64,000 nucleotides of DNA from an uncultured Colwellia sp. (GCA_913061475.1 CAJXUN010000019.1:1-64000), one strand, 5' to 3'. Shown: positions 26,435-37,720, counted from the stretch's first letter. A program made the numbers and translations. The notes: generated by a model from the letters alone, not told the origin.

Positions 26435-27351
26435 ACAATCTACTTTTAAAACAACATGAACCCTTAAGTAAATTTCGTATCATCAGTTTGTATTTTTCGG
26501 CCTTACTGGTGATATTTTCTTTAGTGGGACTATTCAGTAAAGGACTTAATCTAGGTTTAGACTTTACCGGCGGCTACCTGACAGAATTCACCACACAAGA
26601 GTCACTTACACAGCAAAAAATGCAGACCTTATTAAGTTCATATTTACCTGATAGTTTTAGCTTGAAATCGGCTGAAAATGGCAGCCATTGGAGTGTTCAA
26701 CAAGCGGATAACGAAACAAGCTTGAAAGGTAAAACATGGCTAAGCGACTTTTCCACGCAAAGTGATTTAACTATAACGCCACTCGATTCAATTTATATTG
26801 GTAGCCAAGTTGGCGAAGAGTTAATTAATCAAGGTGGTTTAGCACTAATCACTTCTGTAATCGTTATATTGCTGTATTTGTCGTTTAGATTTGAATGGCG
26901 TTTAGCCGCAGGCTCGGTTATTGCGCTGTGTCATGACGTTATTATCGTACTTGGGATTTTTGCTTGGTTCGATATTGCTTTTGATTTAACCATAATAGCT
27001 AGTTTACTCGCTATTATCGGTTACTCATTAAATGACTCGATTATTGTCGGCGATAAAATACGCGAAATTATGAAAAGGAATAATCAGCAAAGCATCGAGA
27101 GTATTGTTAACTTGGCGATTAAATCAACCATAGTAAGAACATTGATCACCTCAGGAACAACGCTTGCAACAATATTATCAATATGGTTTTTTGCCGGTGA
27201 GTCATTGGCGGGTTTTGCTATGGCGCTTTTTTCGGGAGTATTAGTCGGCACGCTTTCATCTATTACTATTTCCGCTACTGTGCCGCAGTTGCTAGGCCTT
27301 TGCGCTGACTATTACACGCAAAAAGAGCAAGAGCTTTGTCAGTTACCCTAA
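26431..27351 (+). CDS. secF: Protein translocase subunit SecF
   Basis: A 306-residue partner of SecD: LNLGLDFTGGYLTEF after the first helix, and the conserved IIGYSLNDSIIVGDKIRE segment in the helical bundle. Translationally coupled to secD by a 4-base overlap. A hairpin containing seven 7-bp repeats follows within 20 bp. Confidence 0.93.
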   Translation: MNNLLLKQHEPLSKFRIISLYFSALLVIFSLVGLFSKGLNLGLDFTGGYLTEFTTQESLTQQKMQTLLSSYLPDSFSLKSAENGSHWSVQQADNETSLKGKTWLSDFSTQSDLTITPLDSIYIGSQVGEELINQGGLALITSVIVILLYLSFRFEWRLAAGSVIALCHDVIIVLGIFAWFDIAFDLTIIASLLAIIGYSLNDSIIVGDKIREIMKRNNQQSIESIVNLAIKSTIVRTLITSGTTLATILSIWFFAGESLAGFAMALFSGVLVGTLSSITISATVPQLLGLCADYYTQKEQELCQLP

Positions 27352-27368
27352 ATGATTTTTAGGCTGAT

Positions 27369-27444
27369 GTTAATGTACTTATTACTTATTACTTATTACT
27401 TATTACTTATTACTTATTACTTATTACTTAATAAGTACATTAAC
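27369..27444. repeat. Seven tandem CTTATTA repeats enclosed by a 16-bp inverted repeat
   Basis: CTTATTA repeats exactly seven times (27378-27426) with a partial eighth. The array overlaps a perfect inverted repeat: GTTAATGTACTTATTA (27369-27384) and its complement (27429-27444). It sits between convergent secF and the START gene, where it could act as a terminator whose loop length varies by slippage. Confidence 0.85.
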
Positions 27445-27509
27445 GCTTACTTGCCGTTGAAAAAATTGCCATGCTATTTATGGTAATTTAAGCGGAAATT
27501 TCGCCCGGC

Positions 27510-28262
27510 TCAGTGTAATTCTTTAATATCAATTCGACGTTTTTGTTGCCACTTGCTGTTTGGCAGTTGCTCTCGGATATTATTGAGTGTGGTCCAAATG
27601 CCATTGAGGGTCATTGGTTTAGTGATCCACTGTGGAATATTACCTCTAGGGTCAACAATAAACTGGTAACTAATGGCTATTTGGTTAATCGTAGTTGGCA
27701 CTATTTGCCAATGTGCCTTAAGTACTTGCATACGAACAGCGTCTTCGGTTGCTATTACTACATCACTTGCGTCTTCTACCGATATTTCAACGCTTAAATC
27801 TTCATTTTGCCAATAACGAGAATGCACCACCATCTCACGTGCTGCAACTGGCCATAAGCCCTTAAAGCGGGTAACAAAGGTATTTTCGTTAATGGCAATT
27901 TGGCTAATGATTTTTGCAGATTCAGCATTATCGAGCCAATGATGCAGCTGTGCTAAGTCTTCAATAAAGTAAATAAAACCGGAAATACTAGAGGTCAGCT
28001 TAGCTTGAGCTTTTATTTCAATTAAGTCTTTATATGCACTGGTGCGGTAGCTCACAATTAGCTCATTGTTTTCACGCCATATATGCCATGGTTGAATGCT
28101 AGTATTTATTGCTTGGCTCGACTTTTCTGCGGGTGTTTGTATCGGTTTTTGCGTCGCCACGGCTAATGTTGAATATAAGCACAAAAAAAGAGCTAAAATA
28201 AAGCTGACTTTTCTCGTGATAAAATTTTTAACTCGCTTACTCAATATACTCGCCTTGTCCAT
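27510..28262 (-). CDS. Exported START-domain lipid-binding-like protein
   Basis: A 250-residue protein. A basic start and hydrophobic stretch (about 17-37, ending AVATQ) form a signal peptide. Residues about 55-245 resemble the START fold seen in bacterial StAR-related proteins: the GLWPVAAREMVVHSRYW and WQIVPTTINQIAISYQFIVDPRGNIPQW segments are characteristic. Probably periplasmic lipid or hydrophobic-ligand binding; ligand unknown. Confidence 0.8.
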   Translation of the reverse strand: MDKASILSKRVKNFITRKVSFILALFLCLYSTLAVATQKPIQTPAEKSSQAINTSIQPWHIWRENNELIVSYRTSAYKDLIEIKAQAKLTSSISGFIYFIEDLAQLHHWLDNAESAKIISQIAINENTFVTRFKGLWPVAAREMVVHSRYWQNEDLSVEISVEDASDVVIATEDAVRMQVLKAHWQIVPTTINQIAISYQFIVDPRGNIPQWITKPMTLNGIWTTLNNIREQLPNSKWQQKRRIDIKELH

Positions 28263-28475
28263 TGCAAATTAAGGAAAATTACCCTATATTCCTGTGCTCG
28301 GTTTAACACAACGCTTATTATTTTCAGTTCATTGTGTAAGCCACTGAACGATATTATATCGAATTTAGCATTATATAGCGCCATTATGGTTAGTAATCAA
28401 TGATGTTGTTATATAGTCATTAATAATACTCAAGCGGCACTTAGTGTGTGTCGCCACTGAACAAAGGAAAAATAC

Positions 28476-30386
28476 ATGCCTGTAATTACACTTCCCGATG
28501 GTAGTCAACGCACTTTTGAACAAGCTGTTTCTGTGATGGACGTTGCCCTTGATATTGGTCCTGGTTTGGCTAAAGCCACCATTGCTGGTCGTATCAACGG
28601 CGAATTAGTCGACGCTTGTGAATTAATTAAAGAAGACGCGGCTCTGCAACTTATTACCAGTAAAGATAGTGAAGGTTTAGAGATCATTCGTCACTCTTGT
28701 GCCCATTTATTAGGCCATGCTATTAAGCAATTATGGCCTAATACCAAAATGGCTATTGGTCCGACAATCGAAAACGGTTTTTATTATGATGTTGATTTAG
28801 AAGAATCAATTACCGAAGACGATCTTGTTAAACTTGAAAAGCGTATGACAGAATTAGCCCGTACCGGCTATGAAGTTATTAAAAAAACAGGCACTTGGCA
28901 AGATGCATACGATGCATTTACTGAGCGTGGTGAAAGCTACAAATTAGAAATTCTTGATGAAAACATTGATAAGTCAGATACACCTGCGCTTTATCATCAT
29001 CAAGAATACATTGACATGTGTCGTGGTCCTCACGTGCCTAGCATGCGTCATTGTCATCATTTTAAATTGATGAAAGTTGCCGGCGCCTATTGGCGTGGTA
29101 ATTCAGATAATAAAATGCTGCAACGTGTATACGGCACAGCATGGGCTGATAAAAAGCAGCTTAAAGCCTATATTGTGCGTTTAGCGGAAGCTGAAAAACG
29201 CGATCATCGTAAAATTGGTAAAACCTTAGATTTATTCCATTGGCAAGAAGAAGCACCAGGCATGGTGTTTTGGCATAATGATGGTTGGACGATTTATACT
29301 GAGTTAGAAAAGTTTATTCGTGAAAAATTACACGAATATGATTACGACGAAGTTAAAGCGCCCATGATGATGGACCGCAGCCTTTGGGAAAAATCAGGTC
29401 ACTGGGACAAATATGCTGATGGCATGTTTACTACCGAGTCTGAAAAGCGTGAATACGCGATAAAACCAATGAACTGCCCGGGTCATGTGCAGATTTTCAA
29501 CCAAGGTTTGAAATCTTACCGTGATTTACCACTACGTATTGCTGAATTTGGCTGTTGTCATCGTAATGAGCCATCGGGGTCTTTACATGGTTTAATGCGC
29601 GTTCGTGGTTTTACCCAAGATGACGCCCATATTTTCTGTATGGAATCTCAAGTGCAAGCCGAAGTAACTAAATGTATCGAAATGGTCTATGACGTTTATG
29701 GCTCATTTGGTTTTGAAGACATTATTGTTAAACTTTCGACTCGCCCTGAAAACCGTATCGGTAGTGATGAAATTTGGGACAAAGCTGAAGCCGGTTTAGC
29801 ACAAGCATTAACCGACAGTAATATTAAATTTGAATATTTACCAGGTGAAGGTGCCTTCTACGGTCCAAAAATTGAATTTACCTTAATGGACTGCTTAGGT
29901 CGAGCTTGGCAATGTGGTACCGTGCAATTAGATTTTGCTTTGCCAGAGCGTTTAGGTGCAACTTACGTTGGAGAAGACAACGAAAGATACATTCCGGTGA
30001 TGATCCATCGCGCAATTTTAGGATCGTTAGAGCGTTTTATTGGCATTTTAATCGAAGAGTACACGGGTAAATTTCCGACGTGGTTATCGCCAATTCAAGC
30101 AACTGTGATGAATATTACCGATAAACAGGGTCAATATTGTGAAAAAGTTGTAAAAAAACTCAAAGAAAGTGGATTTAGAGCAAAACTAGACTTGAGAAAT
30201 GAGAAGATAGGCTTTAAAATCCGCGAGCATACTTTAAAGCGTGTTCCGTATTTGTTAGTCGTCGGTGATAAAGAAATGGAAGCTGGCGAAATTTCAATAC
30301 GAACTCGAAGTGGTGAAGATTTAGGAACAATGTCGGTTGAAGACTTTATTGCTAAATTATCTGATGAAGTTAAGACTCGCAGATAA
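28476..30386 (+). CDS. thrS: Threonyl-tRNA synthetase
   Basis: A 636-residue class II synthetase: N-terminal TGS domain (about 1-60), editing domain with [10 protein letters not shown] and a C-rich HxxxH region (about 65-225), catalytic core with MNCPGHV zinc ligand and motif 2 [11 protein letters not shown], and C-terminal anticodon domain. Full length. First gene of thrS-infC-rpmI-rplT. ThrS autoregulation through a tRNA-like leader is known in E. coli; the leader here is 213 bp but I did not verify a fold. Confidence 0.97.
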   Translation: MPVITLPDGSQRTFEQAVSVMDVALDIGPGLAKATIAGRINGELVDACELIKEDAALQLITSKDSEGLEIIRHSCAHLLGHAIKQLWPNTKMAIGPTIENGFYYDVDLEESITEDDLVKLEKRMTELARTGYEVIKKTGTWQDAYDAFTERGESYKLEILDENIDKSDTPALYHHQEYIDMCRGPHVPSMRHCHHFKLMKVAGAYWRGNSDNKMLQRVYGTAWADKKQLKAYIVRLAEAEKRDHRKIGKTLDLFHWQEEAPGMVFWHNDGWTIYTELEKFIREKLHEYDYDEVKAPMMMDRSLWEKSGHWDKYADGMFTTESEKREYAIKPMNCPGHVQIFNQGLKSYRDLPLRIAEFGCCHRNEPSGSLHGLMRVRGFTQDDAHIFCMESQVQAEVTKCIEMVYDVYGSFGFEDIIVKLSTRPENRIGSDEIWDKAEAGLAQALTDSNIKFEYLPGEGAFYGPKIEFTLMDCLGRAWQCGTVQLDFALPERLGATYVGEDNERYIPVMIHRAILGSLERFIGILIEEYTGKFPTWLSPIQATVMNITDKQGQYCEKVVKKLKESGFRAKLDLRNEKIGFKIREHTLKRVPYLLVVGDKEMEAGEISIRTRSGEDLGTMSVEDFIAKLSDEVKTRR

Positions 30387-30482
30387 TCATTCGATAACAT
30401 AAACACGCAATATTATTATTTACCCTAAGTAAGTCAAATATAGAATTTACTTAGGAACAAGGTTCTTTGGAGGAACATGGCT

Positions 30483-31031
30483 ATTAAAGGTGGACAACGT
30501 GGCGGGCAAAAAGAGCCAGCACATCGTTTAAATGAGTTAATCACAGGTATTGTTGGTAATGAAGTTCGTTTGATTAAATATGACGGAGAGCCTGGTGGTA
30601 TCGTCACATTAGATGAAGCAATGGATCAAGCTGAAGAAGCCGGTGTAGATCTTGTTGAAATTAGCCCTACGGCTAAGCCTCCTGTGCTTCGAGTGATGGA
30701 TTACGGCAAGTTTATCTACGAAAAGGCTAAAGAGCAAAAAGAACAACGTAAAAACCAGAAACAAATACAGGTAAAGGAAATTAAATTCCGACCTGGTACA
30801 GATGAAGGCGATTATCAGGTAAAACTACGCAACCTGAAGCGCTTTTTAGAAGGCGGCGACAAGGTCAAGGTAACATTACGTTTCCGTGGCCGTGAAATGG
30901 CTCACCAAGAACTAGGTTTAGAGATTTTAACTCGTGTTAAAAACGATTTAGAAGAACTAACCGTAGTCGAGTTTTTCCCTCGTAGAGCGGAAGGGCGTCA
31001 AATGGTGATGGTCTTAGCCCCTAAAAAATAG
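30483..31031 (+). CDS. infC: Translation initiation factor IF-3
   Basis: About 182 residues, with both IF-3 domains ([23 protein letters not shown] and [12 protein letters not shown]). The start is placed at ATT 30483, reading IKGGQR, which aligns with the AUU-initiated MKGGKR of E. coli. The Shine-Dalgarno GGAGGA (30469-30474) is 8 nt from this ATT but only 2 nt from the ATG at 30477, too close for normal use. AUU initiation lets IF-3 repress its own translation. If the ATG is used instead, two residues are added. Confidence 0.9.
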   Translation: MKGGQRGGQKEPAHRLNELITGIVGNEVRLIKYDGEPGGIVTLDEAMDQAEEAGVDLVEISPTAKPPVLRVMDYGKFIYEKAKEQKEQRKNQKQIQVKEIKFRPGTDEGDYQVKLRNLKRFLEGGDKVKVTLRFRGREMAHQELGLEILTRVKNDLEELTVVEFFPRRAEGRQMVMVLAPKK

Positions 31032-31211
31032 ATAATACCCGGTTTGACAAGTAGCTAAATATTTTTCGAAATAGTTAGCTCACCGCTATTATCTTTTAAG
31101 CTGGTAAACAAGGCCTACAAGTAGAGTTCAACATCTTAGCTTAACCGTTAAGCGCTGAGAAACTCTCGCCTAGTTTACTTTAAATTTGGCATAACAATGC
31201 GGAGTATTAAC

Positions 31212-31406
31212 ATGCCTAAAATGAAAACCAACAAAGGTGCTGCAAAGCGCTTTAAAGCGACAGCCACAGGCTATAAATTTAAACAAGCCGGTCTTCGTCA
31301 TATTTTGACTAAACGCCGTACTAAAGTTAAGCGTCATCTTCGTGCTAAATGCATGATCGCCGCTGCTGACATTAAGTCAGTTAAAAAACTTTTACGTCAC
31401 GGTTAA
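31212..31406 (+). CDS. rpmI: 50S ribosomal protein L35
   Basis: 64 residues, [14 protein letters not shown] to the C-terminal RHG. Start at ATG 31212 with GGAG at 31200-31203; the frame is open five codons upstream but homologues start here. The 180-bp gap after infC matches the place where E. coli carries the L20-binding operator; I did not establish the pseudoknot. Confidence 0.96.
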   Translation: MPKMKTNKGAAKRFKATATGYKFKQAGLRHILTKRRTKVKRHLRAKCMIAAADIKSVKKLLRHG

Positions 31407-31418
31407 TAGGAGAGATAG

Positions 31419-31778
<360 letters not shown>

Positions 31779-31800
31779 TTTGAGATATTAGCTCTGAGAT

Positions 31801-31830
31801 AAGGACGCCTGTAGGCGTCCTTTTCTTTTT
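31801..31830 (+). terminator. Terminator of the thrS-infC-rpmI-rplT operon
   Basis: AAGGACGCC-TGTA-GGCGTCCTT, a perfect 9-bp GC-rich stem followed by a T-rich tract. Confidence 0.92.
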
Positions 31831-32052
31831 TAATCATCCTTACTTGTTCTTTAGTTCACTTTCCGCGTTTTAAAGTACCCACTAATAGTCATTAGCTCCG
31901 TGCTTTAACCTTGAAATTAAACTAAATTCCTTCGTAATAATGTATTAAAGTAGTAAGCTTTTAATTTTAGCGAATACTATTTTATTTCCTGCTATAAATG
32001 GCAAAGATAATATTCGCTACAATTAGTTTAAATTTAATGTGAAGGTCTTATT

Positions 32053-33156
32053 ATGAGTCTTGCTGATCAAATTTTAGCGGTAAACAATGATTTGCCTATT
32101 CGTACTGATGTTGCTGTACATAGCGGTAAAGTACGTTCAGTCTATTGGTTAACTGGAGCAGACAGTAAACGTTTGATTCAAGAAAAAGACTATGATGTTG
32201 CTCTAGATACACCGTTAGCGATTATGGTGATCAGTGATCGTATTTCAGCTTTTGATTGTATCTGGCATGGCGAAGGTGGCATGAAAGGCGTGCCTGGTAA
32301 AGGCGCAGCACTGAATGCTATTTCAAATCACTGGTTTAAGTTATTTAAAGAGCAAGGTTTAGCAGACAGTCATATTTTAGATATTCCACACCCATTCGTC
32401 TGGATTGTACAAAAAGCTAAGCCGGTGATGATTGAAGCAATATGCCGTCAATATATTACTGGCTCAATGTGGCGGGCTTACGCTAAAGGCGAACGAGAAT
32501 TTTGTGGTATCAAGTTGCCAGATGGGCTTGAAAAAGACAGTAAGTTACCGACCTTATTACAAACGCCATCAACTAAAGGCATCTTGCAAGGTATTCCCGG
32601 TGTCCCAGCCGTTGATGACGTTAATATTACCCGGAAGAATATTGTCGATAATTATGCCGCGTTTAACTTCAAATCAGCTGATGATATTGCCTTATATGAA
32701 AAGCTCTTAACTGAAGGCTTTGATGTTATCTCTGCTGCGTTAGCTAACTTAGAGCAAATATTTGTTGATACTAAATTTGAATTTGGCTACGTCAAAGACC
32801 GTAACGGCAATGACAAGCTTATTTATATGGATGAAGTCGGTACACCAGATTCATCACGTATTTGGGATGGCGCGCAGTATCGGAGCGGGAATATTGTTGA
32901 AAACTCGAAAGAAGGTTTCCGCCAATTATTACTTAACCACTTCCCAGATCCTGATATATTGTTGAATAAAGACCGTATGATTGAGCGTGAAGCACTTGCT
33001 CGTAACAATGAGCTACCTGAAGCTGTGTTAATGGCGCTATCAGAAACGTACCTTAATATTGCTGAAAAAATTATTGGTAAAAAAATCGTCTTATCGACAA
33101 ACCCTAAACAAGAAATTATTGACATTTTGCGCAGTGAATATCAATTGATTGATTAA
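32053..33156 (+). CDS. purC: Phosphoribosylaminoimidazole-succinocarboxamide synthase (SAICAR synthetase)
   Basis: A 367-residue PurC of the long type found in Vibrio/Alteromonadales rather than the 237-residue E. coli form. SAICAR-synthetase signatures: KVRSVYW at 27-33, [11 protein letters not shown], and VDTKFEFGY with [12 protein letters not shown]. It joins aspartate to CAIR in purine synthesis. Monocistronic with its own terminator. Confidence 0.95.
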   Translation: MSLADQILAVNNDLPIRTDVAVHSGKVRSVYWLTGADSKRLIQEKDYDVALDTPLAIMVISDRISAFDCIWHGEGGMKGVPGKGAALNAISNHWFKLFKEQGLADSHILDIPHPFVWIVQKAKPVMIEAICRQYITGSMWRAYAKGEREFCGIKLPDGLEKDSKLPTLLQTPSTKGILQGIPGVPAVDDVNITRKNIVDNYAAFNFKSADDIALYEKLLTEGFDVISAALANLEQIFVDTKFEFGYVKDRNGNDKLIYMDEVGTPDSSRIWDGAQYRSGNIVENSKEGFRQLLLNHFPDPDILLNKDRMIEREALARNNELPEAVLMALSETYLNIAEKIIGKKIVLSTNPKQEIIDILRSEYQLID

Positions 33157-33185
33157 ACATGCCAACATAGTTTAGGTTTCTAAAC

Positions 33186-33210
33186 AGCCTCGCAATCGCG
33201 GGGCTTTTTT
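33186..33210 (+). terminator. Terminator after purC
   Basis: GCCTCGC-AATC-GCGGGGC (one G-U pair) followed by six T. Confidence 0.9.
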
Positions 33211-33261
33211 ATATCTGCAATAAAGCAATTCGTATTATCGATTTGACCATATCGTGGTTGT

Positions 33262-33339
33262 TGCGCTTTTTTGATGCGCCAATGCCGTTTTGCACTAATA
33301 TTGGGCTTCTTTATTGTTTTTATGCGCTAGTTTGGTGCG
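33262..33339 (+). promoter_or_regulatory. Three NtrC-box-like palindromes upstream of glnK
   Basis: Three 17-bp sites resemble the NtrC box (GCACyA-N-TGGTGC type): TGCGCTTTTTTGATGCG (33262-33278), TGCACTAATATTGGGCT (33291-33307) and TGCGCTAGTTTGGTGCG (33323-33339). Centre spacings of 29 and 32 bp are about three helical turns. They lie 65-140 bp upstream of the proposed sigma-54 promoter, a usual enhancer distance. Confidence 0.6.
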
Positions 33340-33402
33340 TTGTTGTTTTGGGTAATGATAGGTTTTCTATTTAATGTTATGAATTTGTTGCGTTTATTAC
33401 TT

Positions 33403-33419
33403 TGGGTATAAATGGTGCT
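33403..33419 (+). promoter_or_regulatory. Candidate sigma-54 promoter of glnK-amtB
   Basis: TGGGTATAAATGGTGCT has the GG-N10-GC core (GG 33405-33406, GC 33417-33418) of a -24/-12 promoter, 64 bp before the glnK start. The -24 element deviates from TGGCAC, so the call leans on the NtrC-like sites upstream and the gene context. Confidence 0.5.
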
Positions 33420-33446
33420 TAGTGTAACTGAAATAATGAGATTTAA

Positions 33447-33821
<375 letters not shown>

Positions 33822-33966
33822 TTAGCGTATTTACGTTATCGCAATATGGTAACTGTAAATCATCACACTAGCGCTTTAAGCCCAAGAATACCATGAATAA
33901 AAATAGTACCCCTAAGCATTGTAACGAAAAGCAATGCCCCCAAAAGACTAAAATTGTGGATGTAGA

Positions 33967-35259
33967 ATGAATAAAATAATTATCACACTTTTCGCGTTGA
34001 CCTTTTCTTTACCGAGTTTTGCGTTAGAGCCAGTACTCAATGGTGCTAATACCGCTTGGATATTAACCTCAACGGCGTTGGTTTTATTAATGACGCTACC
34101 CGGATTAGCCTTATTTTACGGCGGCTTAGTGCGTCGTAAAAATATCCTTTCTATTTTAATGCAATGTTTTGCTATTGCCGGAGTGTCTTCCATTTTATGG
34201 TTCATTTTAGGCTACAGCCTAGCGTTTGGTGAAGGTAATGCTTGGGTTGGTGACTTTAGTAAAGTGATGATGGTGGGAATGACCAAAGAAACACTTGCTG
34301 GCGACATTCCTGAAAGTTTGTTTATGTTATTTCAAATGACCTTTGCGGTGATTACACCCGCGTTAATTATTGGTGCATACGCTGAAAGAATGAAGTTTTC
34401 TGCGGTATTGATTTTTTCGGGTTTATGGCTATTGGTGGTTTATGCACCTGTTACTCATTGGGTTTGGGGCGGTGGTTGGTTAGCACAAATGGGCGTTTAT
34501 GATTTTGCCGGTGGTATTGTTGTGCATATTACCGCAGGCGTCGCTGCCTTAGTTGCTGCTGTAGTGCTAGGTCCGCGTCATGGTTTTCCACGAACACCTA
34601 TGTTGCCACATAACCTAACTATGACAGTAACTGGTGCTGGTATGTTGTGGGTAGGCTGGTTTGGTTTTAACGGTGGTAGTGCATTGGCCGCCAATGGTGA
34701 TGCCGCTATGGCAATGTTAGTAACGCACCTGTCGGCATCCGCTGGAGCATTAACTTGGGCAGCAATTGAGTGGAAGAAATTCGGTAAAGCCAGTGTCCTA
34801 GGTGCGGTAACGGGTATGGTTGCAGGTTTAGGTACTATTACACCAGCATCCGGCTTTGTTGGACCCGGTGGCGCTTTAATTATTGGCGTTTCAGCCGGCA
34901 TCGTTTGCTTTTATTCAACGGTTTATATTAAACAAAAACTGAAAATTGACGACTCATTAGATGTTTTCCCCGTGCATGGTATTGGCGGCATATTGGGTAC
35001 GTTGTTAGCAGGTGTTTTTGCCTCAACTGAATTAGGTGCATTTAGTGGTTTTGGTTACGCCGAAGGTATTAGTAGTATGTTGGGCCAAGTTACCGTACAG
35101 CTAATCGGTATTGGATCGACAATTCTTTATACGGCTGTTGTCTCTTATTTATTATTTAAATTAGTCGCGTTAATGACGAAAGGCTTGCGGGTTTCAAAAG
35201 AGCAAGAAGTCACTGGGCTAGATTTAATTGAACATGATGAAGTGGGTTATAACCTCTAG
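33967..35259 (+). CDS. amtB: Ammonium transporter AmtB
   Basis: A 430-residue channel with an N-terminal signal segment (about 1-19, SFA) and eleven helices. Amt signatures present: GLALFYGGLVRRKN, DFAGGIVVHITAGVAALVAA with the pore His, and VHGIGGILGTLLAG with the second pore His. Downstream of glnK by 145 bp and expected to be induced by nitrogen limitation from the same promoter. Confidence 0.95.
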   Translation: MNKIIITLFALTFSLPSFALEPVLNGANTAWILTSTALVLLMTLPGLALFYGGLVRRKNILSILMQCFAIAGVSSILWFILGYSLAFGEGNAWVGDFSKVMMVGMTKETLAGDIPESLFMLFQMTFAVITPALIIGAYAERMKFSAVLIFSGLWLLVVYAPVTHWVWGGGWLAQMGVYDFAGGIVVHITAGVAALVAAVVLGPRHGFPRTPMLPHNLTMTVTGAGMLWVGWFGFNGGSALAANGDAAMAMLVTHLSASAGALTWAAIEWKKFGKASVLGAVTGMVAGLGTITPASGFVGPGGALIIGVSAGIVCFYSTVYIKQKLKIDDSLDVFPVHGIGGILGTLLAGVFASTELGAFSGFGYAEGISSMLGQVTVQLIGIGSTILYTAVVSYLLFKLVALMTKGLRVSKEQEVTGLDLIEHDEVGYNL

Positions 35260-35542
35260 AGCAAAAGCGACTATAATGCTTTAGCAATATAATACACTCT
35301 ATAGTTAATGGTTTCAGTATTTGAGGTCTTTTTATCAATATACCTTACACGACTGCGAGCTAAATCAATTAAAAGGCACCAGATTTTATCTATAAATTGT
35401 TGGGGCGTTTATTCACGTGACTGTTAATGGTTGCGTGCAATTAAACTCATTAAATCTATTTATTTAGTTGAGCTTTTTTGCATTATTTACATTTGCGACC
35501 GAGAATAAAGTAATGATAATAAAAATAATATGGATGAGTTAA

Positions 35543-37720
35543 GTGCCCGAAGAAAAAAGTGTTTCGAATGAACGGTGCATGAAAGATGAACTCAAAGGCT
35601 CAAAGACACAATTGCTTTTTATTATGGTATTGATATTTGCAGTTACATTCTGGCATAGCTATTCAACCATTAATGTTCACCGGGATTATCAAATATCTTT
35701 AATGGATTCAGTCAGTAATCGAGTTATCGATGAAGTTGAATATCATTTTTTACAGTTGCGTCTTGAGATTAATGAGTTTCAATGGCGCCATCAAGCACTG
35801 TTTTTAGAGTTACAACGTCAGGGTAGTGATGCCAATAAAGATGATTATATGGAGTTACTTAACTTGCTACGTAGCGAAATTAAAGGTGTTCGCTTGTTCT
35901 CATTTATTGATGCTAGTGGTAAAGGGCTTTTTGAGCATATCACTGGCGACTTTCTTCCCGATTGTAAAGAAGAAATACACACCACGATTAGTCAATCCTC
36001 GCAAGAAAACTTGTTCTTTCACCGTACAGCGTCGAGTGCACACTATGATTTGCTAGAGCCGCTAATTGGTGCAAAAGAGTCGATGTTTCTGTTTGTTGCC
36101 TTTAATCCTCAGCATTTTCAGGCGTTATTAACGCGCCATAGACTTCCGCAGCAAGATTTGTTTTTACTGAGAAAAGATACCATAGGTAAAGTTGAATTGG
36201 CTGTCTCGGGTGATAAAGAGTCATCATTGAACGATATTGTGATGAGTGAATCTGAAGTTAATCAATTCTCTTTCTTAAAGGCCATCCCAAGAACACGGTG
36301 GAATGTTGCTATTCGTTTACAAGAAAAATATAACGAAAAACTAATCAATGAAAACTACTTTCGGTCTTTTTTAATTTGGGCGTTTATTTCATGTGTTCTT
36401 ATTATTGGTCATATTTCGAAGCGTCGTCGCAGTATTCGTCAGATTGAGGTGTTACAACAACTAGCGTTTGTTGAGTCACACGATACCTTGACAGGACTGA
36501 TGAACCGGAATGCCGTGTTGGGTTATTACGAAAAAATTAAAAACAAGTTCAACGCTGGGCAAGGTATTGCGCTGATGGTTGACCTCGATAAATTTCAGAT
36601 GTTTAACAATTCACTTGGTTTCTCAAAAGGTGATCTTTGTTTGCGTATTGTTAGTCAGTCATTGCAGACAGATTTGCCTCAATCGGCTATCTTTTCACGG
36701 ATTAGTAATGATCAGTTTGTTGTTCTGTTAGCGGATATTGACCATGCTTATGCTGGGCAAATAGCTGAGTTATTAAGAAAAAATGTCCAAAACGTTGATT
36801 TCTCCTCAATATCAGAAGATATATCAATGACTTGTTGTGTTGGTGTTGTCGCACTAAATTCAGATTTTGTTGATGGTGAGCATATGATGAGCTCATTAGT
36901 GTTATCGATTCAACTGGCAAAATATAAAGGCGGCAATAATATCCAGCACTACCTAAGCGATGACCCTGACCTTTTGCGTCATGCACAGGAGATGAGTATA
37001 TTTAAAACCGTCAAGTGTGCATTGTCAGAAAATAAGTTTATGTTATACCGACAAGAGTTAAGGAAGTCCTCTACCGATACAGCACAAAAAGTTTATGAAG
37101 TGCTATTGAGAATGACCGATGAAGGCGGGAATATGATCAGCCCGGCGTTATTTATTCCTATTGCTGAGCAGCACAGCTTAGCGGTAGAGCTCGATAAATG
37201 GGTTATTAGTCGTACACTTCATCAAATTAGCGTTGAGGGAAGTCGCGATCATTATTGTATTAATTTATCAGGACAAACCTTAGCAGATAAAACTATGTTA
37301 GCCTTTGTTCGAGATAAAATTAGAGAATTTAATATCACAACCAGTGCTATTACGTTTGAAATTACCGAGACATTTGCGATAACCCACTTAGAATCAGCTA
37401 TTCATTTTATTAGTGAAATCACCTCGCTTGGCTGTCGATTTGCTTTAGATGATTTTGGTAGTGGACTCTCATCATTTAGTTATTTACAGCAATTACCCGT
37501 CCAAAAATTAAAAATAGATGGAATTTTTATTAAAGATATCAGCAACAATACACGTAACCAAGCGTTTGTCAGTACTATGGTCAATTTAGCTAAATCTATG
37601 GAGATGGAAACGGTAGCTGAGTTTGTAGAGACCGAAAGTGACTACCAGATGTTAAGCACTTTAGGGTTAGATTATTTTCAAGGCTATTACTTTCATAAAC
37701 CTGAGCCGTGGGTAAAGTAA
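35543..37720 (+). CDS. Membrane sensor with degenerate GGDEF and intact EAL domain (c-di-GMP phosphodiesterase)
   Basis: A 725-residue protein from a GTG start. Helix about 20-38, periplasmic sensor domain about 40-270, second helix about 272-290, GGDEF domain about 305-455, EAL domain about 480-725. The GGDEF motif reads SNDQF (388-392), so cyclase activity is unlikely. The EAL side keeps E519 in EVLLR, NLSG, EITE, DDFGSG, KIDG and the final GYYFHKP, so it should hydrolyse c-di-GMP. The GGDEF domain may bind GTP as an allosteric site. The ligand is unknown. Monocistronic. Confidence 0.9.
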   Translation: MPEEKSVSNERCMKDELKGSKTQLLFIMVLIFAVTFWHSYSTINVHRDYQISLMDSVSNRVIDEVEYHFLQLRLEINEFQWRHQALFLELQRQGSDANKDDYMELLNLLRSEIKGVRLFSFIDASGKGLFEHITGDFLPDCKEEIHTTISQSSQENLFFHRTASSAHYDLLEPLIGAKESMFLFVAFNPQHFQALLTRHRLPQQDLFLLRKDTIGKVELAVSGDKESSLNDIVMSESEVNQFSFLKAIPRTRWNVAIRLQEKYNEKLINENYFRSFLIWAFISCVLIIGHISKRRRSIRQIEVLQQLAFVESHDTLTGLMNRNAVLGYYEKIKNKFNAGQGIALMVDLDKFQMFNNSLGFSKGDLCLRIVSQSLQTDLPQSAIFSRISNDQFVVLLADIDHAYAGQIAELLRKNVQNVDFSSISEDISMTCCVGVVALNSDFVDGEHMMSSLVLSIQLAKYKGGNNIQHYLSDDPDLLRHAQEMSIFKTVKCALSENKFMLYRQELRKSSTDTAQKVYEVLLRMTDEGGNMISPALFIPIAEQHSLAVELDKWVISRTLHQISVEGSRDHYCINLSGQTLADKTMLAFVRDKIREFNITTSAITFEITETFAITHLESAIHFISEITSLGCRFALDDFGSGLSSFSYLQQLPVQKLKIDGIFIKDISNNTRNQAFVSTMVNLAKSMEMETVAEFVETESDYQMLSTLGLDYFQGYYFHKPEPWVK

